Of a DNA stretch of 64,000 nt, positions 18,279 to 25,917 are shown one piece after another. The DNA comes from Pseudocolwellia sp. AS88 (lineage in GTDB: Bacteria > Pseudomonadota > Gammaproteobacteria > Enterobacterales > Alteromonadaceae), in NCBI RefSeq assembly GCF_030551755.1, contig NZ_JAUPEC010000002.1:186001-250000 (forward strand), in the 5' to 3' direction. The notes under the pieces are model-generated. The model was not told the DNA's origin, searched no databases, and worked only from the letters and a program-made list of their open reading frames with translations. The translations under genes were made by a program, and so were the position numbers. Within the stretch, counting starts at the first letter, position 1. Every line of letters starts with the position of its first letter.

Positions 18279-19169
18279 ATGAAAACTGAAACCTACACTA
18301 AAACGGATCCTGAAATACAGCCTAGAGGTTTGAGTTATTTCGCTGCTCCAGCAAGAGTAATTGCAATGCTGGTGGCATTGTTTGTCTTATACGCGGCTTT
18401 TACTGAATACTTAGATTATAAACATGAGGCCGATAATTCTTTGGCTATTATTTCTGAGCCGAAGATTAATGATATTTATTTTATGGATTTTAGGGTTATT
18501 AAAGAAGATTTAAGACCTCATGAAAAATATAGAATTGCTAAGGTTGTAGATATCACCGGTGATATTGTTACCTTGGTGTATGGTAGTTTTTATTATCAAC
18601 GCAAACATGCCACTTTAAATGCGATAAGTTATGGACAGCTTACTTTTAAAGATTATTTTGAAGGTAAACGTTACGACTTTTCTCTTAATAAAGTGAAAGA
18701 TTTATTTGAAAGTGGTGCGATTTATTTAGCTAATCGACCTATTCGAAATAAGCTTTATGGCAACTTAGTTGGACCCACCGAAGAATATTATCGCTCTAAT
18801 CGACTAACGTATGGCAAACAAGAAAATATAAAAGGCGAAGCCTTTTTTAATGATAGTTTTAATGAGATGAGGTTTGAAAAAGCCTTTGGATTCTTCCAAC
18901 AGTCAGCTGAGTTAGGTTTTGCTAAGGGACAGATAAACTTAGCTCAAATGTACATTAATGGTGAATTTGTTGATAAAGACCTAAATATAGCGCTGTATTG
19001 GTTAAAACAAGCATCGTTGCAGAGTAACAAATCAGCTATTTTAAAATATGGAATTATTTGTGTACAAGTTGAAGCATGTAATCTTGGCGATTTTTATCAA
19101 GAACTTAACAAGTCGGGTGTAAATATTAAAGTAAGAAAGTTAGATTTCGAACTAAGTAATTCAAATTAA
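18279..19169 (+). CDS. Membrane-anchored protein with Sel1-like repeats
   Basis: I do not recognise this 296-residue protein as a named family. One N-terminal transmembrane segment (about 27-45, VIAMLVALFVLYAAF) is followed by a unique domain rich in Y, K and D. At about 200-270 there is a Sel1/TPR-like stretch (ALYWLKQASLQSN, ELGFAKGQINLAQMYINGE). The topology suggests a periplasmic or cytoplasmic domain tethered to the inner membrane. It lies between cbiA and btuR on the same strand, with gaps of 96 and 32 nt; a link to B12 is not shown. GTG at 18273 is an alternative start. Confidence 0.7.
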   Translation: MKTETYTKTDPEIQPRGLSYFAAPARVIAMLVALFVLYAAFTEYLDYKHEADNSLAIISEPKINDIYFMDFRVIKEDLRPHEKYRIAKVVDITGDIVTLVYGSFYYQRKHATLNAISYGQLTFKDYFEGKRYDFSLNKVKDLFESGAIYLANRPIRNKLYGNLVGPTEEYYRSNRLTYGKQENIKGEAFFNDSFNEMRFEKAFGFFQQSAELGFAKGQINLAQMYINGEFVDKDLNIALYWLKQASLQSNKSAILKYGIICVQVEACNLGDFYQELNKSGVNIKVRKLDFELSNSN

Positions 19170-19201
19170 ACCTAAATTAAAGAACAATAAAGAATATAAA
19201 A

Positions 19202-19819
19202 ATGACTGCAAAAGATAATAAATTAACAGACGAACAAAAGCATAAAGAACGCCAACAAAAAATCAAAGCTAAAGTGGACGAACGTATCGCTAATGCTACC
19301 GAAGAACGAGGTGTTTTTGTTGTTATCACGGGGAATGGTAAAGGTAAAAGTACTTCAGGTTTTGGCACCATATTGCGTGCAGTTGGTCATGGTTTAAAAA
19401 CAGGTGTCGTTCAGTTTATTAAGGGCTCGAAATGGGAATGCGGCGAGATGAATATTCTTAAACAATTTCCAGTCGAACATTGGGTGATGGGCACCGGGTT
19501 TACTTGGGAAACACAATCAAAAAAAACCGATATAGCCGCCGCTAAAGTTGCATGGGAAAAGACTAAAGCTATGCTTAGCGATCATTCTATCGATATGGTG
19601 TTACTTGATGAAATGACTTATATGGTGAAATATGGCTATATTGATTTAGATGAAATTATTGAGGCGCTAAATAACCGTCCTAAAATGCAGCATGTCATTA
19701 TTACAGGGCGAGCTTGTCATCGTCGTTTACTTGAACTTGCCGATACCGTGTCAGAAGTTCAGCCTGTTAAGCATGCCTTTAAAGCTGGCATAAAAGCCCA
19801 AAAAGGTTTGGACTGGTAA
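19202..19819 (+). CDS. btuR: Cob(I)yrinic acid a,c-diamide adenosyltransferase
   Basis: The CobA/CobO/BtuR-type enzyme transfers the adenosyl group of ATP to the cobalt of Co(I) corrinoids. The P-loop GNGKGKST (44-51) has the family's characteristic form, followed by VVQFIKGSKWECGE, LLDEMTYMVKYGY and VIITGRACHRRLLELAD, all BtuR motifs. The lysine-rich N-terminal 35 residues are typical. At 205 residues it is full length. It completes the salvage set in this region and is followed by a strong terminator. Confidence 0.95.
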   Translation: MTAKDNKLTDEQKHKERQQKIKAKVDERIANATEERGVFVVITGNGKGKSTSGFGTILRAVGHGLKTGVVQFIKGSKWECGEMNILKQFPVEHWVMGTGFTWETQSKKTDIAAAKVAWEKTKAMLSDHSIDMVLLDEMTYMVKYGYIDLDEIIEALNNRPKMQHVIITGRACHRRLLELADTVSEVQPVKHAFKAGIKAQKGLDW

Positions 19820-19846
19820 ACAATTCAAACATAAACTCTCGTAGAA

Positions 19847-19872
19847 TAAGCCTGATATCGTCAGGCTTTTTG
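19847..19872 (+). terminator. Intrinsic terminator of btuR
   Basis: AAGCCTGA pairs with TCAGGCTT around TATCG, then TTTTTG. Confidence 0.88.
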
Positions 19873-19890
19873 CTATCTAACGGCTTGTTT

Positions 19891-20055
19891 TATACCAAGT
19901 TGATTAATTAACTGCTCATTTTTAACGGTTAAAATTAATAATGACGGCGTTATAAAATTTATAAGTAGAATAACTACTTACTAAATTTTATGCCTTGTAA
20001 TTATCCATTTTTCCTCATGAAAAAGTAGATCACTTTATTAATCAAATTGGTATTA
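19891..20055. repeat. Palindromic MITE-like element
   Basis: About 165 bp with imperfect terminal inverted repeats: TATACCAAGTTGATTAATTA at the left and TTTATTAATCAAATTGGTAT at the right. The centre is itself a long inverted repeat (GGC...TTATAAGTAG against CTACTTACTAAATTTTATGCC), so the whole unit can fold into one long hairpin. It contains no coding sequence. It sits between btuR and maiA, which converge. No second copy is seen in this window. Confidence 0.65.
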
Positions 20056-20146
20056 ATTATTGAGTCGTTCAATAGCAATTTAAACTTTCGCCTTATTCAG
20101 GAAGTTTAAGTTACTGATCTTTTTAGCTTATGTTTATCTTTATCTT

Positions 20147-20779
20147 TTATTTAGGAAAGTCTATTTGATTCTCAGGTTTAGCCATATCAAATGCTGGCAG
20201 TTGGTTACAACTGTTATAAGTTGCCATTATTTTTGGGTAAGCTGTCATATCAAGCTTAAAGCGTAGTGCGTTGTATACTTGTGGAATTAGGTATAAATCT
20301 ACCAAACTAGGCTTGGAACCTAGACTGTAAGGTGATGCCTTTATTTGAGTTTCTAGCACATCAAATCCTTTAACGATCCAGTGTAAATACCATGTCATTT
20401 TATCTTCTTCATTCACATTTAGCGTTTGTGTTAAATATTTAAGCACACGTAAATTATCAACAGGATGAATATCGCAAGCAATAACATCGATCATACTGCG
20501 TACCTGAGCCGCTTCAAATGCCTCTGTTGGTACTAAAGCAGGGCTAGGATATAACGCTTCTATGTATTGCAGAATAGCACCCGATTGAGCTAACAGCCGG
20601 CCATCTTCAGTTTCTAAACAGGGAACTAAACCTTGAGGCTGTTTATCAGTATAAGGCGTTTGAGTTTGTTCACTTTTCAGTAAATTTACAGGAACTAGGG
20701 TATGAGCGATATTTTTCAGATTTAAAGCTATTCGAACACGGTAAGCTGCTGAAGAGCGATGATAGCTATAAAGTTTCAT
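20147..20779 (-). CDS. maiA: Maleylacetoacetate isomerase (zeta-class GST)
   Basis: A cytosolic glutathione S-transferase fold enzyme that isomerises maleylacetoacetate to fumarylacetoacetate in tyrosine/homogentisate breakdown. It opens with MKLYSYHRSSAAYRVRIALN, containing the zeta-class SSxxYRVRIAL glutathione motif, then QGLVPCLE, LAQSGAILQYIE and a C-terminal helical domain ending in DMAKPENQIDFPK, all typical. At 210 residues the length is normal. No other tyrosine-catabolic gene is adjacent. The LysR gene on the opposite strand begins about 415 nt away. Confidence 0.9.
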   Translation of the reverse strand: MKLYSYHRSSAAYRVRIALNLKNIAHTLVPVNLLKSEQTQTPYTDKQPQGLVPCLETEDGRLLAQSGAILQYIEALYPSPALVPTEAFEAAQVRSMIDVIACDIHPVDNLRVLKYLTQTLNVNEEDKMTWYLHWIVKGFDVLETQIKASPYSLGSKPSLVDLYLIPQVYNALRFKLDMTAYPKIMATYNSCNQLPAFDMAKPENQIDFPK

Positions 20780-21194
20780 TTTATTTAGGTTCCTGGTCGA
20801 TCTACTTTAAATAAAGCAAGGTTTTATAGAGTGTAAAGGGCTTTTAATAGATGAGTAAATTATAAGAACAATTCACTAAATTTGTTGCTGTACATCAGTG
20901 TTTACATAATGTGTATAGTTTTAGGTAAAAGTAAGTTGTAGAGGAGGGATAGCGAAGAGATAGTTTTATTAGAAATTAGCTTATCTATCTTTTGGATGTA
21001 TTTAACTAGTTTAATATCAACAAGGTAGTAGAGGTATTAAAAAATAATTCATCATCAAGATAAACATTACTGTTATTCGCGTTGTGCTTTCGTATAATCA
21101 TTTGCTGTTATATTTGTAAAATTTAGCGAATGTTATTTTATATTTGTTTTATAAATATTTTACCTTTAGGTAAAGTTATAAAAAGGAAGTAGAG
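20780..21194. promoter_or_regulatory. Divergent regulatory region between maiA and lysR
   Basis: No gene is seen in these 415 bases. The clearest signal is the inverted repeat TTTACCTTTAGGTAAA at 21159-21174, 20 nt before the LysR start, a plausible autoregulatory operator. A further AT-rich promoter-like stretch lies around 21110-21150. Confidence 0.45.
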
Positions 21195-22088
21195 ATGAAT
21201 GCAACATTAAAACAAATTAGAGCTTTTGTTATGGTGGCAAAAAGTAATAGTTTTGCCGAGGCTTGTGAGATCCTGCATTTGTCGCAACCTGCTTTAAGTA
21301 TTTCTATTAAAAATTTAGAGTCAATTGTTGGTGGTGCTTTATTTATACGTTCAACACGTAGCGTTTCTCTTACGCCAGAAGGAGAAGCTTTTTTACCTAT
21401 TGCGCAAAACTTATTAGTAAATTGGGATGATGCCTTCAACGATTTAAATAACTTATTTTCATTAAATAGAGGTAAATTAACTCTGGCTTCAATGCCATCT
21501 TTTGCGAGTAGCGAACTACCCGCTCAGCTACAAAAGTTTAAAGCTAGTTATCCTAAAATTAATATAAAAGTGCATGACGTTATAGCTGAAGACGCTGTTC
21601 ATATGGTTAAAAATGGGCAGGTAGAGCTAGCACTGACTTTTGATCCAGACGAAGAAGATTACCTTAATTTTGAGCCACTCTTTACTGACACCTTTGTCAT
21701 AGCTTTACCTGAAAAGCATGAACTACTAAAGCATGACCATATTACATGGCCTATGGTTGCCAAATATCCGTTTATTATGTTGCAACGCCCCTCAAGTATT
21801 AGGCATTTAATCGATAACGCATTAAAGGATGAAAATATTGATTTGAATGTAGAGCTTGAAGCTAATCAATTAGTTACCATTGGGCAAATGGTCTCTATTA
21901 ATCTCGGCATCAGTGCTATGCCATCTTTATGTAAAACCCAACTGCAAGCCCAAGGTGTTGTTTGTCGCTCATTAACGCAGCCAACAATAAGTCGAAGAGT
22001 GGGGATTGTTACTCGAACTCGTTATCCGCTTTCAAGCGCTGCAAAGGCCTTTATTGAGATCATTAGAGCGGAATATCAAATGATCTAA
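21195..22088 (+). CDS. LysR-family transcriptional regulator
   Basis: A 297-residue LysR-type regulator. The N-terminal winged helix-turn-helix includes FAEACEILHLSQPALSISIK and VGGALFIRSTRSVSLTPEG; the periplasmic-binding-like effector domain begins near residue 90 (GKLTLASMPSFASSELPAQL) and ends at the C-terminus. Target and effector are unknown. It is divergent from maiA across a 415-nt gap and is the last gene before the small-RNA array, so control of either neighbour is possible but unsupported. Confidence 0.9.
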   Translation: MNATLKQIRAFVMVAKSNSFAEACEILHLSQPALSISIKNLESIVGGALFIRSTRSVSLTPEGEAFLPIAQNLLVNWDDAFNDLNNLFSLNRGKLTLASMPSFASSELPAQLQKFKASYPKINIKVHDVIAEDAVHMVKNGQVELALTFDPDEEDYLNFEPLFTDTFVIALPEKHELLKHDHITWPMVAKYPFIMLQRPSSIRHLIDNALKDENIDLNVELEANQLVTIGQMVSINLGISAMPSLCKTQLQAQGVVCRSLTQPTISRRVGIVTRTRYPLSSAAKAFIEIIRAEYQMI

Positions 22089-22184
22089 CGAAGATTATCG
22101 TCTTAAAAAATCTTACTAAGCGAATTTATTTTTATTTATTGAAATACATTTTGAACTAATCGGAAGAAGAAGACTCATAACTTA

Positions 22185-22256
22185 TAGAAATCATGTTTTC
22201 CCCTTGTATTTCATGTTTATTTATAGCGCGCCTACTTTTGTAAGCGCGTTTTTTTT
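22185..22256 (+). ncRNA. Array sRNA copy R1
   Basis: Promoter: TTGAACT at 22151-22157, 17 nt, TCATA at 22175. The body holds TTTTCCCCTTGTATTTCATG and an AU-rich linker, then the terminator hairpin CGCGC/GCGCG with TAC/GTA inner pairing and eight Ts. The TSS is estimated from promoter spacing. First member of the array, 60 nt after the LysR stop. Confidence 0.75.
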
Positions 22257-22343
22257 GCCTGGAATTTGACAAATTTTTTATAGGATCACTAGAAAGGAAT
22301 ACTTCATTTCTTTTACATAGAAACAAACTGATTTATACAACTT

Positions 22344-22376
22344 CAATATTAATTAAATAAAGTTTAATTAATATTG
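22344..22376. repeat. 14-bp perfect inverted repeat overlapping the R2 promoter
   Basis: CAATATTAATTAAA (22344-22357) is the exact complement of TTTAATTAATATTG (22363-22376), spacer TAAAG. Its right arm ends inside the -35 element of R2. A related AT-rich inverted repeat precedes R6 (23223-23252), with changes in both arms. Confidence 0.6.
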
Positions 22377-22407
22377 AACTAATCGGAAGAAAAAGACTCT
22401 TAACTTA

Positions 22408-22479
22408 TAGAAATCATGTTTTCCCCTTGTATTTCATGTTTATTTATAGCGCGCCTACTTTTGTAAGCGCGTTTTTTTT
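22408..22479 (+). ncRNA. Array sRNA copy R2
   Basis: TTGAACT at 22374-22380, 17 nt, TCTTA at 22398. The CCCC-type body and terminator stem are identical to R1. Upstream sits the perfect AT-rich inverted repeat. Confidence 0.75.
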
Positions 22480-22593
22480 GTCTGAAATTTGATAAGTTTT
22501 GAAGTGAGGAGGAGTAAACTTTATAGATAAGAAAATAATTAAATAAAATTTAATTAATAATGAACTAATGTAAATATCGAGACTCTTAACTTA

Positions 22594-22664
22594 TAGAAAT
22601 TATGTTTTCCCTTGTATTTCATGTTTATTTATAGCGCGCCTACTTATGTAAGCGCGTTTTTTTT
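22594..22664 (+). ncRNA. Array sRNA copy R3
   Basis: TGAACT at 22561-22566, 17 nt, TCTTA at 22584. CCC-type body: TTTTCCCTTGTA at 22605-22616. Terminator loop TTAT instead of TTTT. Confidence 0.75.
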
Positions 22665-22826
22665 GTCTGAAATTTGATAAGTTTTGAAATGAGGAAGAAT
22701 AAACTTAATAGATAAGAAAATATAAAAAACCTCATCAGAGTTGACCATTGATATTCCCTTTAACCAATAAATTAAATAAAATTTAATAATTAATGAACTA
22801 ATGTAAATATCGAGACTCTTAACTTG

Positions 22827-22897
22827 TAGAAATTATGTTTTCCCTTGTATTTCATGTTTATTTATAGCGCGCCTACTTTTGTAAGTGCGTTTTTTTT
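22827..22897 (+). ncRNA. Array sRNA copy R4
   Basis: TGAACT at 22794-22799, 17 nt, TCTTA at 22817. CCC-type body; the right terminator arm has GTGCG, giving a G-U pair. R3, R4 and R5 lie in a recent tandem duplication with a period near 235 bp; the flank with CATCAGAGTTGACCATTGAT is shared by R4 and R5. Confidence 0.75.
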
Positions 22898-23062
22898 GTC
22901 TGGAATTTGATAAGTTTTGAAGAGGGGAAATAATAAAATTAATAGATAACAAAATATAAAACAACCCTCATCAGAGTTGACCATTGATATTCCCTTTAAC
23001 CAATAAATTAAATAAAATTTAATAATTAATGAACTAATGTAAATATCGAGACTCTTAACTTA

Positions 23063-23133
23063 TAGAAATTATGTTTTCCCTTGTATTTCATGTTTATTTA
23101 TAGCGCGCCTACTTATGTAAGCGCGTTTTTTTT
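23063..23133 (+). ncRNA. Array sRNA copy R5
   Basis: TGAACT at 23030-23035, 17 nt, TCTTA at 23053. The sequence through the terminator is essentially that of R3, and it has the same upstream flank as R4. Confidence 0.75.
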
Positions 23134-23284
23134 GTCTGAAATTTGGTTAATAGTCTATTGTGGATCCCAAAAAAGAAAGAGGGAATATACATACAGGTAA
23201 TTAGCTGTTAAGAAATAAAATGATAATAACTAAATAAAGTTTAATTATTATTGAACTAATCTTAATAACGACACTCATACTATA

Positions 23285-23357
23285 TAGAAATCATGTATTC
23301 CCCTTGTATTTCATGTTTATTTATAACGCACTTACTTTTGTATGTGCGTTTTTTTTT
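23285..23357 (+). ncRNA. Array sRNA copy R6
   Basis: TTGAACT at 23251-23257, 17 nt, TCATA at 23275. Body ATGTATTCCCCTTGTATTTC. The terminator stem has changed on both sides to CGCAC/GTGCG, keeping base pairing. Nine Ts. Last copy before the EEP gene. Confidence 0.75.
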
Positions 23358-23562
23358 GCTCAAATATACCAATCAAAAATTAAAGATATTCTCTTGTGTG
23401 ATAAGGGGGAACTTTGTTTATCTGTTTACTTTGATTCCTTGAACCTACGGCTTATTTCGTATGATTGAGCTTCATTAACAATATAAGAAGATAAAAATTA
23501 CATAACAATTTTATGCATAATTGTTTACTCTGAATTTATTTTTCATCTATAAGGATATTGAA

Positions 23563-24639
23563 GTGCTCATTTTTTTAGCTGTTTTGATCAGCTTTTTATT
23601 ACTCGTAACTTTATTACCTATATCGTATAGCCAGCACTATTTAGTGCGTAGTTGTGATTTTATTCGTTTACAAGTTTTTTATATAACAAGTCTAGTTGCT
23701 ATTTTTACTGGGTATTTACAGGTGAAAAGTGATTCATACGAGTTTTTGATTATAAATATCATTGCTTTAGTTGTTTTGGTTATGCAAGGGAAATGGATTT
23801 TTCCATATACTGTTTTTGCTAGAAAAGAAGTGCAAGGTACATCAGATAAAAGTGAAAACAATGTAATTGTAATGTCGGCAAATGTTCTTATGTCTAATCA
23901 TGAAAGTGAAAAGCTTATTAAATTAGTGGGTGAGCATAAGCCAGATATTCTTATCACATTAGAGACTGATTCTTGGTGGGAAGAAAAATTATCTGTTCTC
24001 AAAAATAGTTATCCGTACGTGATTGAATGCCCTAAAGATAACCGTTACGGCATGCATTTATACAGTAAATTTAAAATACTGGATTCGCAGATCTGTGAGC
24101 TTATAGAAGATGATATTCCATCAATTCATATTTTATTTGAAAATGATAATGGGTTAAAAATGCAAGGGCACTTTATACATCCTGCGCCGCCGAGTCCAAC
24201 AGAAGAAGATTCATCTCGTCCACGTGATAGTGAATTAATTATGGTGGCTAAAGCGGTAAAAAATAGTACTCGCCCTACGATTGTTGCAGGAGACTTGAAT
24301 GATGTTGCTTGGTCGAGAAGTACACGCTTATTTATGCAAATCAGTGGTTTTTTAGATCCTCGTAAAGGCAGGGGTTTTTATAATACTTTTCATGCAAGCT
24401 ACTTTTTTATGCGCTGGCCACTAGATCATCTATTTCATAGTAAAGGCTTTAAATTAAGACACATAAAGCGTTTAGATAAGTATGGCTCTGACCATTTTGC
24501 ATTGTTAACTGAACTTGTTTTTGATGATGCTAAAAATGAATCATTAGAAACTAAATCTGAAGCAGATATAAAAAGTGAAGTTGATCAAATGGCTATGGAT
24601 AAAGCTGATAAACGGAAGGTTCCATACTTTCAAGAGTGA
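23563..24639 (+). CDS. Membrane-anchored endonuclease/exonuclease/phosphatase (EEP) family protein
   Basis: The N-terminal 75-80 residues hold two to three transmembrane helices (LIFLAVLISFLLLVTLLPIS and later segments). The EEP metal-dependent hydrolase domain starts at about 92 (VIVMSANVLMSN) and has LETDSWW, QGHFIHPAPPSP, AGDLNDVAWS, PLDHLF and GSDHFALLTE. The catalytic Asp/Asn and final SDH motif are intact, so it should cleave phosphodiesters or phosphomonoesters; the substrate is unknown. I prefer the GTG start with AAGGA 7 nt upstream over a TTG at 23521. The acidic C-terminal tail is rich in E, D and K. It is embedded in the sRNA array between copies R6 and R7. Confidence 0.83.
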   Translation: MLIFLAVLISFLLLVTLLPISYSQHYLVRSCDFIRLQVFYITSLVAIFTGYLQVKSDSYEFLIINIIALVVLVMQGKWIFPYTVFARKEVQGTSDKSENNVIVMSANVLMSNHESEKLIKLVGEHKPDILITLETDSWWEEKLSVLKNSYPYVIECPKDNRYGMHLYSKFKILDSQICELIEDDIPSIHILFENDNGLKMQGHFIHPAPPSPTEEDSSRPRDSELIMVAKAVKNSTRPTIVAGDLNDVAWSRSTRLFMQISGFLDPRKGRGFYNTFHASYFFMRWPLDHLFHSKGFKLRHIKRLDKYGSDHFALLTELVFDDAKNESLETKSEADIKSEVDQMAMDKADKRKVPYFQE

Positions 24640-24698
24640 GTTTTGATAAAAGAATAAATTAATTTTGAACTAAATTAACTTTTAATACTCTTACTTTA

Positions 24699-24771
24699 TA
24701 GAGATTATGTTTACCCCTTGTATTTCATGTTTATTTATAACGCGCTTACTTTTGTTAGCGCGTTTTTTTTT
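24699..24771 (+). ncRNA. Array sRNA copy R7
   Basis: TTGAACT at 24665-24671, 17 nt, TCTTA at 24689. Body ATGTTTACCCCTTGTATTTC. The terminator stem is CGCGCT/AGCGCG, a both-sided variant. It begins just after the EEP gene stop. Confidence 0.75.
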
Positions 24772-24786
24772 GTCTAGAATTTAAGT

Positions 24787-24915
24787 AACCTGAGGTTGGT
24801 TTAATATATGCTTATCTTACTTGTATTAGGCTAGTTATTGAGGCGAAACTTTCTTTGAAGTAATAAAAATCAAGCTAGCGTATAAGTTAAAAACACTTTA
24901 AACCGAGTTCAAATT
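24787..24915 (+). repeat. MITE-like element, copy C (internally shortened)
   Basis: About 129 bp. It starts AACCTGAGGTTGGTTTAATA, contains CAAGCTAGCGTATAAGTT as in copy B, and ends in CTTTAAACCGAGTTCAAATT. It has imperfect terminal inverted repeats and no coding potential, and lies between sRNA copies R7 and R8. Confidence 0.55.
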
Positions 24916-25021
24916 AATTAAATAGTCGTGTTGTTATGAACAAATTTGGGCTTATATTCTCAAGTACAAATAAATATAAGTAAAATATTGAACTAATCAA
25001 AATATTAGCACTCCTACTTTA

Positions 25022-25093
25022 TAGAAATTATGTTTTCCCTTGTATTTCATGTTTATTTATAACGCACCTATTTTTATAGATGCGTTTTTTTTT
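25022..25093 (+). ncRNA. Array sRNA copy R8
   Basis: TTGAACT at 24988-24994, 17 nt, TCCTA at 25012. CCC-type body. The terminator stem is CGCA/TGCG plus CTAT/ATAG, again different on both sides from R1. Confidence 0.75.
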
Positions 25094-25220
25094 GCATTCA
25101 ATTCGGCCTAAATTGTATGAATTTACCCATTGTAAAATAGTTGTATTCTTATTTTACAATTATGAGTTAATGCAAAGATGCCGATGTTATGACTGCCCTT
25201 AAGATGTAAGTATTATGCTG

Positions 25221-25270
25221 ATCTGATTTAATGTTTACTCATAACGCATCTCCTTTGTAGATGGTTTTTT
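25221..25270 (+). pseudogene. Decayed array sRNA copy R9
   Basis: Only the 3' half remains recognisable: TTTAATGTTTACTCATAACGC followed by CATCT/AGATG and TTTTTT. The GAACT-N17-TC promoter is missing. Probably a dying copy. Confidence 0.45.
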
Positions 25271-25576
25271 ATAAAGCAGTATAAAGGTGTATATTGTATG
25301 CTGCGCGAGATGATTGTTAATGTGGTGTAAATAATTATTCATAAAGAATTTTCTTCAATAATATCCTGTATTAAAGCTACTCATTAGACCTCTTTTACCT
25401 CAACCCTTGTTTTTATTGGTCTTGATATAACTAAAATGATTTACATATACTTTTTGTTGCTTGATATTTAATCTTTTTTGTATGATTATGAACTTGAGAG
25501 TAGATGGCGTAATAGGTAGTTATGCACAAATAATAAATAAATCTGAACTTATTTTAATTTTTCTAATCTCAATAAG

Positions 25577-25642
25577 TGAGAGTTTTTTCTCTTACTTCAT
25601 GTTTATTTTTAACGCACCTATTTTCATGGGTGCGTTTTTTTT
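25577..25642 (+). ncRNA. Array sRNA copy R10, divergent 5' end
   Basis: TGAACT at 25544-25549, 17 nt, TCTCA at 25567. The C-rich segment is replaced by a hairpin, AAGTGAGAG/CTCTTACTT around TTTTT, but ACTTCATGTTTATTTTTAACGC and the terminator CGCACC/GGTGCG with eight Ts are kept. A short overlapping reading frame here is not credible. Confidence 0.7.
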
Positions 25643-25823
25643 GTTTTAATTTTTGAATTTTCTATTTGAATGAAGATATTAATTAACCTCAGTTAGGAGT
25701 AATAACTATAAAGAGGTGCTTATAGACACTTGTAGGTTATATAGCCGTTTTTGTTTTTAGTCTTAACAAGAAGTGATGGGGTAATAGTTTTGAACTAAGT
25801 AGGATGTTTGTACTCTTAATTAA

Positions 25824-25891
25824 TAAGAGTCATGTTTCTCTTATTTCATGTTTGTTTATAGCGTGCCTACATTTGTATGCACGTTTTTTTT
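25824..25891 (+). ncRNA. Array sRNA copy R11, divergent 5' end
   Basis: TTGAACT at 25790-25796, 17 nt, TCTTA at 25814. The 5' hairpin AATAAGAG/CTCTTATT replaces the C-rich segment. The terminator stem is CGTGC/GCACG, a further compensated variant. It ends 27 nt before the stop of the convergent CHASE2 gene. Confidence 0.72.
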
Positions 25892-25917
25892 GCGTAAAAT
25901 TTAGCGTAAGTAAATTA

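Noticed and set aside
22200-22245. Short peptide reading frame (MFSPCISCLF...) in array copy R1
   Set aside because: The frame is destroyed in other copies by the CCCC-to-CCC change and by substitutions, while RNA features (promoter spacing, terminator pairing) are kept.
25461-25649. 62-residue rightward reading frame
   Set aside because: It overlaps sRNA copy R10 including promoter and terminator, has hydrophobic low-complexity composition and no ribosome site.
22150-25892. CRISPR array
   Set aside because: Units are about 190-320 bp apart, irregularly spaced, long, and each carries a promoter and terminator; there are no uniform short spacers and no cas genes.
22151-25892. Control of the array by the ChrR-partner ECF sigma factor encoded at 42147
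   Set aside because: The array -35 (TGAACT) and -10 (TCnnA) differ from the TGATC and CGTA elements found before that sigma factor's likely targets; a RpoE-type envelope sigma factor fits better.
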